In this document: one piece after another, positions 35,211-43,070 of the stretch
How positions within the stretch are numbered: position 1 is the first letter of the stretch
Layout of the letters: each line of letters opens with the position of its first letter
Assembly (NCBI GenBank): GCA_016711705.1
Contig: JADJSK010000006.1
Span: forward strand, 1-64,000
Source: Candidatus Brachybacter algidus
GTDB lineage: Bacteria > Bacteroidota > Bacteroidia > Chitinophagales > Saprospiraceae
Direction of reading: 5' to 3'
Length of the DNA stretch: 64,000 nucleotides
Program-made: the position numbers and the translations under genes
Notes under the pieces: generated by a model
The model's input: only the letters and a program-made list of their open reading frames with translations
Database searches by the model: none
What the model was told of the DNA's origin: nothing

Positions 35211-35417
35211 CAAGTTTCGGCAGTTAAGTAACCAAGGTAGATGGTTGATGTTAGATGTTAGATGGAGTTTAGTCAATTGATTCATATTTTTTCATTAGTA
35301 GGTTTAATAGAAAAATATCCTTGTAATTGATGGAAAGCCATCTAAAATCTACCTTCTAACATTTTATTAAAATTTAAATTTCTTCTTAAAAAAGGAAAAT
35401 TTGACTACCGAAACTTG
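35211..35417. mobile_element. MITE-like element inserted within the operon
   Basis: A 207-bp non-coding segment bounded by inverted ends (left CAAGTTTCGGCAGTTAAG, right end complement CAAGTTTCGGTAGTCAAA, three mismatches) and by an exact 10-bp direct repeat AGTAAATAAC (35201-35210 and 35418-35427). Inside, GTAGATGG..GTTAGATGG pairs with CCATCTAAAATCTACC, so most of it can fold into one long hairpin. It sits just after the stop codon of gene 2 and before gene 3. No transposase is inside; a source element is not in the window. Confidence 0.55.
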
Positions 35418-35434
35418 AGTAAATAACCTCATTT

Positions 35435-35923
35435 ATGAGATACAGAATATTAAGCATTTTCTTAATTGGATGCGCCATCCTTATTTCTTGTAAACCACAG
35501 AAAGAAATTTCGAGTGACTATACTTTTAGAACTGAATGTCTTAGCTTAGATTTGGATGGCTCTCAAACTTTAAAAGCATGGGGAACAGGAATTAATAGGT
35601 CGGAAGCGATTGAGCAAGCAAAAAAAAATGCGGTTCGCGATGTTATTTTTAAAGGTGTTTATGATGGAAAGCAGGATTGTCAGATAAAACCTGTTATTAC
35701 TGAAGTTAATGCTCAATTAAAACATGAGGAATACTTCATTAAATTCTTTTCAAAGAAGGGTGATTACAAGGATTTTATTAAAGTAATTGATGATAAAAGT
35801 AATCAAAAATCTGACCGAAATGCTGATGAAAATAGACAAAGAGTTTCCTATGGAATTGTCCTGCGTATCCTACGTTCCGAACTCCAACAAAAACTAAAAG
35901 AAGACGGGATTTTAAATAAATAA
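35435..35923 (+). CDS. LPP20-like lipoprotein, operon gene 3
   Basis: A 162-aa paralog of gene 2. It begins with a lipoprotein signal (ILSIFLIGCAILISCKPQK) whose lipid-modified Cys is in LISC, so it is membrane-anchored, unlike gene 2, which has an ordinary signal peptide. The core motif reads KAWGTGINRSEAIEQAKKNAVRDVIFKGV, followed by EEYFIKFFSKKGDYKDFIKVID and RVSYGIVLRILRSELQQKLKEDGI. A soluble and an anchored paralog side by side suggests that they act in one complex. It is followed after 15 bp by the DUF6175-like gene. Confidence 0.7.
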   Translation: MRYRILSIFLIGCAILISCKPQKEISSDYTFRTECLSLDLDGSQTLKAWGTGINRSEAIEQAKKNAVRDVIFKGVYDGKQDCQIKPVITEVNAQLKHEEYFIKFFSKKGDYKDFIKVIDDKSNQKSDRNADENRQRVSYGIVLRILRSELQQKLKEDGILNK

Positions 35924-35938
35924 ATTTAGACCTATTAA

Positions 35939-36884
35939 ATGAAAAAAATAGTATTAACTCTTTGCATCTTATTACACGCTCTTATTTCTTTTTCTCAAGC
36001 TAAAAAACCAACAATTATGGTTGTACCAAGTGATGTTTGGTGTAATGATAATGGATATATGATGGAGTTTGACAATCAAGGTAAAAAAGTCAAGGTGCCC
36101 GACTACAAAAGGGCATTACAAGAAAATGCGGATTTATTGTTGGTTATAAGCAAAATCAATGAAATGATGGCTGAAAGAGGGTTCCCCCTTAAAAACCTCG
36201 AATCCTCATTAAAAACCCTGGAAAATGAATCTGCTGAAGATGCATTGCTGTCAAGTAAAGATGGTGGTGATATAAATGAGGGCCCAATTGATAAATTAAA
36301 AAAAAGTTACTAAGGCAGATATTTGGATCCAAATGACATGGACAGTGAATACCGTTGGGCCTAAAAAATCCATCACGATAAATTTGCAAGGTTTGGATGC
36401 TTATTCTGACAAACAAATCGCAGGAGCATCCGGCACAGGACAACCGTCCTTTACAGCTGAAATGCCAGTTTTGTTAGAAGAAGCGGTATTGGCGCACGTT
36501 GATAATTTTAATGTTCAGTTACAAAGTCATTTTGATGATATGTTTGCTAATGGACGCGAAATTGTTTTAAGAATTAAAACATGGAGTTCATGGGATTCTG
36601 ATTTGGAAAGCGAAGATTTTGGGGACGATGAACTTAGCGCCCTTATTGAAAAATGGGTATCCCAAAATACAGTGTCGGGTAGATTTAGTACTTCAAATGT
36701 CACTGAAAATATGATGCTGTTCGAACAAGTCCGTATTCCTCTATTTGATGAATCTGGTAAAGCTTTAGATGCTAGAAAATGGGCGAATGGTTTAAGAAAA
36801 AATTTAAAAGATACCTATCAGATCGAATCAAAATTAATGATGAAAGGATTGGGTCAGGCTCAATTGGTATTGGGCAGTAAATAA
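35939..36884 (+). pseudogene. DUF6175-like exported protein, split at an A8 run; operon gene 4
   Basis: Two frames form one gene. The first (124 codons) has a signal peptide (LTLCILLHALISFSQ) and KPTIMVVPSDVWCNDNGYM, then DYKRALQENADLLLVISKINEMMAERG and INEGPIDKLKKSY-stop. Removing one A from the A8 run at 36298-36305 gives DKLKKVTKADIWIQMTWTVN and continues through the second frame (QGLDAYSDKQIAGASGTGQPS, MPVLLEEAVLAHVDNFNVQL, LGQAQLVLGSK) to TAA 36882-36884. The joined product is about 314 aa. The DUF6175 name is from memory of the family pattern. The break may be a sequencing insertion, a mutation, or a run on which RNA polymerase slips to make some full-length product. Confidence 0.7.
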
Positions 36885-36903
36885 TATTGAATTAAGAATT
36901 ATC

Positions 36904-38193
36904 ATGATTAAAAGCATTATACTTATTGGAATTTTCATCTTTAACGGCCTTCATCTATTCGCACAAAATAGTCAGGGAAAGCTAGATGATGCAGCGCGAA
37001 TTGTTTTAACCTCAGTTGTTTCTGATCAAATTGAAGGCCTTACGCCTTCTGCGCAATCAAATTTACTTAGCAAGTTAAACCAAATCACAACCAAATGCGG
37101 CATGGGTGGCAGTTCTCTCGACCAAAGATTTATTATTACTGCCAATGTTGTAGTCTTAACTAAAGATATTACCCCTACCGCTCCTCCTATGCATGCCTAT
37201 ACTTTGGATGTGGGATTATATATTGGCGATGGTATAGACGGAACGCTTTTTTCAAGTACATCGGTCTCGTTAAAAGGGGTTGGAGAGACAGAAACAAAAG
37301 CATATATGGCAGCTTTGAAAAACTTAAAAACTTCAGATCCTCGTTATCAAACATTTTTGGAAGAAGGGAAGAACAAAATAGTAGCTTATTATAATTCTAA
37401 ATGTGACTTTATACTTCAAACGGCTGAGACCAATGCGAATCAAAAGAAATTTGAAGAGGCATTAGCTATTTTGTCTACTATTCCGGAGGTATGTAAAGAA
37501 TGTTTCGATAAAGCACAGGAAAAATCTAAAGATGTATTCAAGAGATACATTGATAATAAATGTGCTGAAGATCTCACTAAAGCCAATGCAGCTTGGGCAA
37601 CTTTTAATGACTCGACTGCGATTAGTTATTTATCTCAAATATTTCCTGATGCAAAGTGCTACAATGATGCTTTAAGTTTAATAAAACAAATAAAAGATCA
37701 CAAATGTGCGGTATCAATGGGCAAGGCCAAGGGTGCCTGGGCAACTATGGATGCTCAATTGACAGCACAATATCTGTCAGAAGTCTCGGCGGATTCAAAA
37801 TGTGCTCCTGAGGCAAAGCAATTGGCTTCAAATATTTCTTCAAAATTGAAGGCGGACGCTAAAGCAAAATGGGAAATGGCTTATGAAAAATACAATAGAA
37901 ATCAGGTATTAAAAGAGGATGGCGTTTATCATCAGTTTTCAATTAACAACAGAAATATGACTATGTCAGAAAAGAATGCGGACAATCAAAGAGGACTTGA
38001 TAATAGAAATATGTCAATATCAGAGAAGAATGCTGACAATCAGAGAGGATTAGATAACAGGAATATGGCTTATAAAGAAAAACATGGCTATGATTTAGAA
38101 AAGGCAAAAATCAATGCCAGTAGGGATGTCGGGGTTGCCTGGGGCAAAAATCAACCAAAAAGTGTAACACACAATTACGTTGGGTGGTGGTAA
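36904..38193 (+). CDS. exported 429-aa repeat-tailed protein, operon gene 5
   Basis: It has a signal peptide (IILIGIFIFNGLHLFAQ). Residues 20-165 form a beta-rich domain (DDAARIVLTSVVSDQIEG, RFIITANVVVLTKDITPTAPPMHAYTLDVGLYIGDG). Residues 165-320 are Cys-containing helical repeats (CDFILQTAETNANQKKFEEALAILSTIPEVCKECF, then KCAEDLTKANAAWATFNDS and KCAVSMGKAKGAWATMDAQ). The tail at about 345-405 has three near-identical 15-residue repeats (NNRNMTMSEKNADNQRGLD and similar), ending SVTHNYVGWW. I know of similar N-terminal domains in other Bacteroidota operons of this type; no function is assigned. It starts 19 bp after gene 4. Confidence 0.7.
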   Translation: MIKSIILIGIFIFNGLHLFAQNSQGKLDDAARIVLTSVVSDQIEGLTPSAQSNLLSKLNQITTKCGMGGSSLDQRFIITANVVVLTKDITPTAPPMHAYTLDVGLYIGDGIDGTLFSSTSVSLKGVGETETKAYMAALKNLKTSDPRYQTFLEEGKNKIVAYYNSKCDFILQTAETNANQKKFEEALAILSTIPEVCKECFDKAQEKSKDVFKRYIDNKCAEDLTKANAAWATFNDSTAISYLSQIFPDAKCYNDALSLIKQIKDHKCAVSMGKAKGAWATMDAQLTAQYLSEVSADSKCAPEAKQLASNISSKLKADAKAKWEMAYEKYNRNQVLKEDGVYHQFSINNRNMTMSEKNADNQRGLDNRNMSISEKNADNQRGLDNRNMAYKEKHGYDLEKAKINASRDVGVAWGKNQPKSVTHNYVGWW

Positions 38194-38304
38194 TAACATG
38201 ATTGTTTTGTTCCACATATCTAAGGCAATCTTGTCAACAAGGTTCATGTCATCACTTAGATTCATCAAATTTGCCAAATTAATCAAAATCGAAACACATC
38301 AATT

Positions 38305-38991
38305 ATGAAGATTATATCGACACTTGCCGTAACAATATTCTTTTTTTCAATAGGGATATTAGGTTGTGGAAATAATGATCAAAACTCAAATAAGCCTTCC
38401 AAAACGGTCAATACTGTTTCTTCAAATAGTCAAGAAATAGGAGAAGAGCCGGAACTTTGCAGGTGTCTATCAGAGCCAGTTAATACAGAATGGTATTTGA
38501 AAACAGAAGATGCTTGCCGTGATATAATAAGTAAGGAGCTAGGAGTTGATAATTGGGAAAAAATAAATTTTTCTCAAAGACCTGATATGAATAGAAAATG
38601 GGATCTATTAAAGGAGAGATGCCTGGGGAGTAAAAAACCTGTGAAAACCGGCAGCAAACTTATCGATGATAATTCGGAACTAACCCCTGAAATTGGCAAA
38701 TCCTATGGATACATTTGGGAGTCCATCAATAAGGAAGCTCAAGTTTATTCTATAATAATATTTGAAGGATTAATATTTCATCAATCAGTTTATAATATGA
38801 ATGGAGGATCTAATCTGGATGATTTTATTTTAGTGGGGGAAGTTTCAGGAAAATGGAGAGCAATTGATTCTAGATATGCACAAGGCAAATCTGATGAGAA
38901 AAATATATCCATGGATTGGGTCTTTGATGAGGATTATTCGACGCTAACCAACAATAAAGGTAAGATTTTTAAGAGAGTTAGTCTCGAATAG
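38305..38991 (+). CDS. lipoprotein of unknown function, operon gene 6
   Basis: A 228-aa protein with a lipoprotein signal (STLAVTIFFFSIGILGCGN; Cys21). A low-complexity Asn/Ser linker follows, then a Cys-containing region (PELCRCLSEPVNTEWYLKTEDACRDIISKELG) and a C-terminal beta domain (YGYIWESINKEAQVYSIIIFEG..LVGEVSGKWRAIDSRY) that resembles lipocalin-like folds. No known family is recognised. It lies 111 bp after gene 5 on the same strand and is taken as the last gene of the operon, although the gap leaves room for its own promoter. Confidence 0.65.
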   Translation: MKIISTLAVTIFFFSIGILGCGNNDQNSNKPSKTVNTVSSNSQEIGEEPELCRCLSEPVNTEWYLKTEDACRDIISKELGVDNWEKINFSQRPDMNRKWDLLKERCLGSKKPVKTGSKLIDDNSELTPEIGKSYGYIWESINKEAQVYSIIIFEGLIFHQSVYNMNGGSNLDDFILVGEVSGKWRAIDSRYAQGKSDEKNISMDWVFDEDYSTLTNNKGKIFKRVSLE

Positions 38992-39956
38992 GTAAAATTA
39001 CATAAGTTATTACATTTATCAACATAGGCGTTTCGGTATAATAAACTTATGTGCCCTACGTTCCTACATGTTTCAATCAACTTTAAAAAGCAGTATGATT
39101 GAGCCTGGGGCACAATTCCTAGCATACTTATCCTTCAATCCGTTGACACAAGTCAACGGCAAACTATGAGTTTGAATTTTTTTAAATTAACATGTAGGCA
39201 CATAGGCGTGCGTGTATAATAAACTTATGTGCCGTATGTTCCTACACGTTTCAATTAACTTTAAAAAAAGAAGTATTAATGAGCGTGGGACTGAAGTCCT
39301 ATCCTGTTTTATCCTTCGATCCGTTGACACAATTCATCGGCAAACTATTGTTGCTTTCCAATTATAGATACAGCCCGATCGGAGTAGTATTTGATGCCAG
39401 TCAAATCCCTTTGTGCTCTCAAAAATTCAACACTAGCAAAGAAATCTAAAAAACCAAAGCAACTCTCATCTTGAAATAAAATTGAAAACCTTCCCTCCTA
39501 CGTGTTAGCAAACAAAGAATTTCTAAATGAACTCTGCCCTCCTTGCAAAAAACACCCCCCGCTTTGCGTACCCCTCAAGAGGGGAAGATGCGACTTTATT
39601 TTTGTTTTTATTTTAAGGCATTGCTAAAATCAGACTCGAATTACAGGAGAAATGTGTTTTCCTAAAATGCTACTCTGTTAAATCTGTGCCGCATTTGACA
39701 CCAGTCAAATCTCTCTGAGCCCCTCAAAAACACTTCAAATAGCAAATTGCATTCAAAAACTAGAGCCACTGCCGAATCAAGCTACAATTAAAAACCTCTG
39801 TGAATCTCCGTGTTAAAACTCATTCTCTTATCCCAAGACGGCGTTAACAGCTTCGAAGATAATGCACAAATATTGTATACTGACTCCCTCAAAAAATCGC
39901 CCATAGCTACTCAAAACCCCCTCTGCCAGCTCTTATTATTCACTGTTCATTATTCA
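38992..39956. repeat. spacer holding copy 2 of the 0.9-kb duplicated block
   Basis: From about 39050 to 39968 it matches 28900-29812. It contains palindrome repeat copies E (39103-39160) and F (39284-39340), two copies of a GTGCC..AATAAACTTATGTGCC segment, the GCGTACCCCTCAAGAGGGGA hairpin (39566-39585), a GCATTTGACACCAGTCAAAT part and the TTATTCACTGTTCATTATTC microrepeat that runs into the stop codon of sensor paralog 3. Non-coding. Confidence 0.8.
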
Positions 39957-41144
39957 CTATTCATTGCCAATCTCATACACGTACCTCCTCCCATCTCCAG
40001 TATCCTTCCTCCTGATGATCAGATCCTTGTTCAATCTGTAGCGATATATCCGGTTGATGTCTTTGATCAGCGCATGGCGCTTGAATCTTTGGCTTTCCTG
40101 TGGGGTCAGTTCGGAGATCCCGAAGATGGCGTCGATCTCTTCCATGTTCAATGTGCTACCGGAATGTGTGAGCAGTAAATCGATATATCTATTGTCCCAG
40201 GTGATGTCTTCGGTGTCAACAATTTTTGTGCCCTTCTTTTTGTATCTTATATATGTGTAACTGACTAATCCTATTAGCAAAAATCCCCCGGAAATAGAAA
40301 TCCACAGAGGTATCTGCCCAGCTTGAGTAGTGTCTGCCAACTTTAGCGATTGTATTTCTGCAGAAGGGTCGAAGGTGTAGTGGTTATTTAAATTATTGGA
40401 GTAGAAATCGATCAGATCACTGTATATATGAAGGAGATTGCCGGCACTGTTGGCATAACCACGAAAAGGGATGTCAATGGTGGTACGCACCTCGCCATTT
40501 CTTTTGTCGATGAGGTAGGGCAACTGTTCTATGAGGTAGTAATAATTTTCCAGTTCGATGCTGTTGAGGTGCGTTGGCTTGGGCATGACGATATTTTTGA
40601 CCATAATATCTTCACTTTCAACTACGGACATATCATCGATATTCAGATCCATAGATTTGATATTATTAAATACATGCAGGCCTTTCGCATTTTGATAACC
40701 GTAGTAAAAAGGCAATTCTGAAGTAAATGGCAACACGTCCCACTCTCCACGATCCCTCAGAAACCGAACAATGAGTCCATGATTCCTCCAATATCCATAT
40801 CCTCCAAAAGCGTATATCTCGTCTTTGTGCACAAAGATCTTCGCACCGAAGTTGAATCCCTGGAATGGTCCTTTGTACATATTGCGCCACTGACCATTAG
40901 TCCACCGGTAAACATCAAACATTCCATTGGGGATCAGATATTTGGTTTCATTAATCTCCACAATATCCATTCTGTCTATCTGGAAACCTTTTTTCTTGGT
41001 GGAGTCAAGGACTGATAATGCTTTGCTGTACATATTACGGAGTTCGATAGTATCCGTTTTTTGTCCTGCATCTCTATATACTATCTGCGCAGACAGGTAA
41101 TAATTGGAGAAAAACAATAAAAAGAACAGCAGGTGGAGGCGCAT
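39957..41144 (-). CDS. transmembrane sensor-regulator-like protein, paralog 3
   Basis: A 395-aa, more divergent member of the family at 29.8 and 31.7 kb. It has a signal peptide (LHLLFFLLFFSNYYLSAQ) and a propeller-like periplasmic region (KYLIPNGMFDVYRWTNGQWRNMYKG, EIYAFGGYGYWRNHGLIVRF). One transmembrane helix is IPLWISISGGFLLIGLVSYTYIRYKKK. The cytoplasmic tail keeps the same winged-helix-like core (SGSTLNMEEIDAIFGISEL, QRFKRHALIKDINRIYRY, DLIIRRKDTGDGRRYVYEIGNE). The start is ATG 41142-41144. The conserved R-F-K-R and DGRRYVY residues in all three tails point to DNA or partner binding. With paralogs 1 and 2 it brackets the exported-protein operon. Role inferred only. Confidence 0.7.
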   Translation of the reverse strand: MRLHLLFFLLFFSNYYLSAQIVYRDAGQKTDTIELRNMYSKALSVLDSTKKKGFQIDRMDIVEINETKYLIPNGMFDVYRWTNGQWRNMYKGPFQGFNFGAKIFVHKDEIYAFGGYGYWRNHGLIVRFLRDRGEWDVLPFTSELPFYYGYQNAKGLHVFNNIKSMDLNIDDMSVVESEDIMVKNIVMPKPTHLNSIELENYYYLIEQLPYLIDKRNGEVRTTIDIPFRGYANSAGNLLHIYSDLIDFYSNNLNNHYTFDPSAEIQSLKLADTTQAGQIPLWISISGGFLLIGLVSYTYIRYKKKGTKIVDTEDITWDNRYIDLLLTHSGSTLNMEEIDAIFGISELTPQESQRFKRHALIKDINRIYRYRLNKDLIIRRKDTGDGRRYVYEIGNE

Positions 41145-41271
41145 CTTGATTCGTGTATAACGTAAACATAATAAAAAAAGGAGTGTGGTATGCTATTGGT
41201 TTGGAAATAATGGGATTTTTGATCGAAAAGATTTGGAGAATGTATGAGCCGTCGTGGACAACAGAAATATC

Positions 41272-41480
41272 CTACGGAGCGCCGTCTGATGCCTTCAAGT
41301 CATCTGACGTTTTCGTTGAATCTGGCATTGTCTGCACGCGCAAACATCCGACGACCCAAAGTTTGAGCTTATCTCTGTTTTGTGAGTTGAGAAATATGAT
41401 GGTAATGATACGTCGGATGGTGTGAACAAGAACATGCTACGGAGCGCCGGCTGATGCCTTCAAGTCATCTGCCGTTTTCG
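41272..41480. repeat. 44-bp direct repeat pair
   Basis: CTACGGAGCGCCGTCTGATG (41272 onward, to 41315) recurs at 41437-41480 with two mismatches (CGGCTGATG and CTGCCG variants). An inverted CATCCGACG / CGTCGGATG pair lies between. This is the first of several repeat groups in the 41145-43070 spacer, which holds no intact gene. Confidence 0.75.
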
Positions 41481-41565
41481 AAAAGGCTGTCATTAAAAAA
41501 CATGGCGTAAACGAGATTATTCTACATTACTCCGACATGAACTGTCCGGCTAGGTACTTTCTGTG

Positions 41566-41771
41566 AGGTAGCCACCTACGGGGCAAGTTTTCATATCAAG
41601 AGACGTTGTTACAAACAGGAAGGACCTACGGCCCAAAACGCTGCACTCCTATTTTCATAAAATATATGGGGGAAATGAGAGACTAAATAATCTCAAACCT
41701 GGCGCCTTTAGGTGTTAAATGTTTGTAACCAAGTAAGTCGGAGGTGTAACATGCCCCGTAGGTGGCTACCT
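41566..41771. repeat. 206-bp segment bounded by perfect 20-bp inverted repeats
   Basis: AGGTAGCCACCTACGGGGCA at 41566-41585 is the exact complement of 41752-41771. A nested pair, GTTACAAAC (41608-41616) and GTTTGTAAC (41721-41729), lies inside. The symmetry resembles a small non-autonomous mobile element or a large cruciform; no direct repeat flanks were found. Confidence 0.75.
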
Positions 41772-41774
41772 TCT

Positions 41775-42180
41775 TCAAAATCGGAAATCAACAACCTCCG
41801 TGAAACTCTGTGATACCCTCCCCCATCCCCTTTGTGAAACTTCCCTTCCTTTGCGAAACTTTGTGATACAGCCCTCATTAGTCTGCAAGACAAATCCCTC
41901 CGTGCTCTCAAAAAATGTCCTTTAGCAAAGTGAATTAAAAAAACTAGAGATACTTCCAGAAAATCAAATATCAACAACCTCCGTGAAACTCTGTGATACC
42001 CCCCCCTCATCCCCTTTGTGAAACTTCCCTTCCTTTGTGAAACTTTGTGATACAGCCCTCATTAGTCTGCAAGACAAATCCCTCCGAGCTCCCAAAAAAT
42101 GTCCTTTAGCAAAGTGAATACTTCCATCTAAATCGGAAAACAACAACCTCCGTGAAACTCTGTGATACCTCCCCCCATCC
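41775..42180. repeat. tandem repeat of 170-184 bp, about 2.3 copies
   Basis: Copies start at 41775, 41959 and 42129, each beginning AAATCGGAAATCAACAACCT or a close variant. They share CCGTGAAACTCTGTGATACC, CTTTGTGAAACTTCCCTTCC and TTAGTCTGCAAGACAAATCC. The CTTTGTGAAACT unit is the same microrepeat seen beside the sensor genes. From 42200 to 42430 the spacer continues with CATCAGC and AAAATCCAT microrepeats. Confidence 0.8.
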
Positions 42181-42333
42181 CCATTTCACCCTTAATTAGA
42201 AAAATCACTCTCCCTTCCACAACAGAGCCATCAGCCATCAGCCATTAGCCATCAGCAATCAGGAGTAAATAACACTATATAATAACCCACATCTCATCAC
42301 TTTTTCCCCCAATACTTATCAGAAACACATTCG

Positions 42334-42550
42334 ATCTGCACAAAAACACAATTTTTCATCAACTAAAATTCATTAAAATCCATAAAAATCCATAAAAATC
42401 AATAAAAAGTAATAAAAATCACGAAGCTACTCTTTTTGCATAATCAGCAGATATACAGTAACATATGCTATGTTAATAATTTCCAATATCAGTTTATTTC
42501 AGTTTAAACCAGTTTATTACAGGTTAATTAGGATAAAATTATCATAATTG
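42334..42550 (+). promoter_or_regulatory. second copy of the LytTR-type regulatory region
   Basis: It matches 32949-33152: ATCTGCACAAAAACA (42334-42348), ATATACAGTAA (42451-42461) and the identical 37-bp block (42489-42525) of 10-bp-phased CAGTTTA repeats. The next coding sequence downstream, about 545 bp away, is the REC-LytTR regulator remnant, so the arrangement fits autoregulation. The remaining 42551-43070 is AT-rich and shows nothing else. Confidence 0.5.
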
Positions 42551-43070
42551 TATTCTCGGAAAAAGGCATAAGTGACTTGCCCAGATAACCGGAAATTTAA
42601 AAATAGACACTTTGAAATATTTTACAAAAGAGGCTATAATTATAAATTATTTTAATTGCAAAAAAAGTGAATAGAATAACAAATAGCAATCTTATCTTAA
42701 CTAATAATAAACGGATCTTAACATATACTAATGTTTTAAAACTTAGCATCTTATTTTAGCAACTGCGTCAAAATTTGATAATGTTTTAAAATACAATATT
42801 TTAGTCCATACTACCTACTTATATACACTATTACACTAATTCATACATACAAATAACATACTTAATCATGAAAATATCAGACACATAACAAACACCCGGT
42901 AGATGTAACTAAAGTTATATTTCACACCGACTTTTCCAGTACTAATTTTGAACCATAAATATTTTTGAAGAAGTTGTAACTACAATTTCATCTCGATTAT
43001 CTATGTATATTTTTAAACACCAAAACCAAACCAATTGATACATCTCTCGCTTGTTACCCTCAAATCATAG

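Noticed and set aside
36298..36305. Classical programmed -1 ribosomal frameshift
   Set aside because: Joining the halves needs a +1 (or -2) shift, not -1, and no stimulatory pseudoknot is evident; transcriptional slippage or an error is simpler.
41153..41425. 90-codon plus-strand gene upstream of the sensor paralog 3 start
   Set aside because: It overlaps the 44-bp direct repeats and inverted pairs, lacks any recognisable fold and begins inside the likely promoter region of paralog 3.
41708..42146. Two overlapping minus-strand genes resembling each other
   Set aside because: Their similarity comes only from the tandem DNA repeat (41775-42180); no signal, domain or codon pattern.
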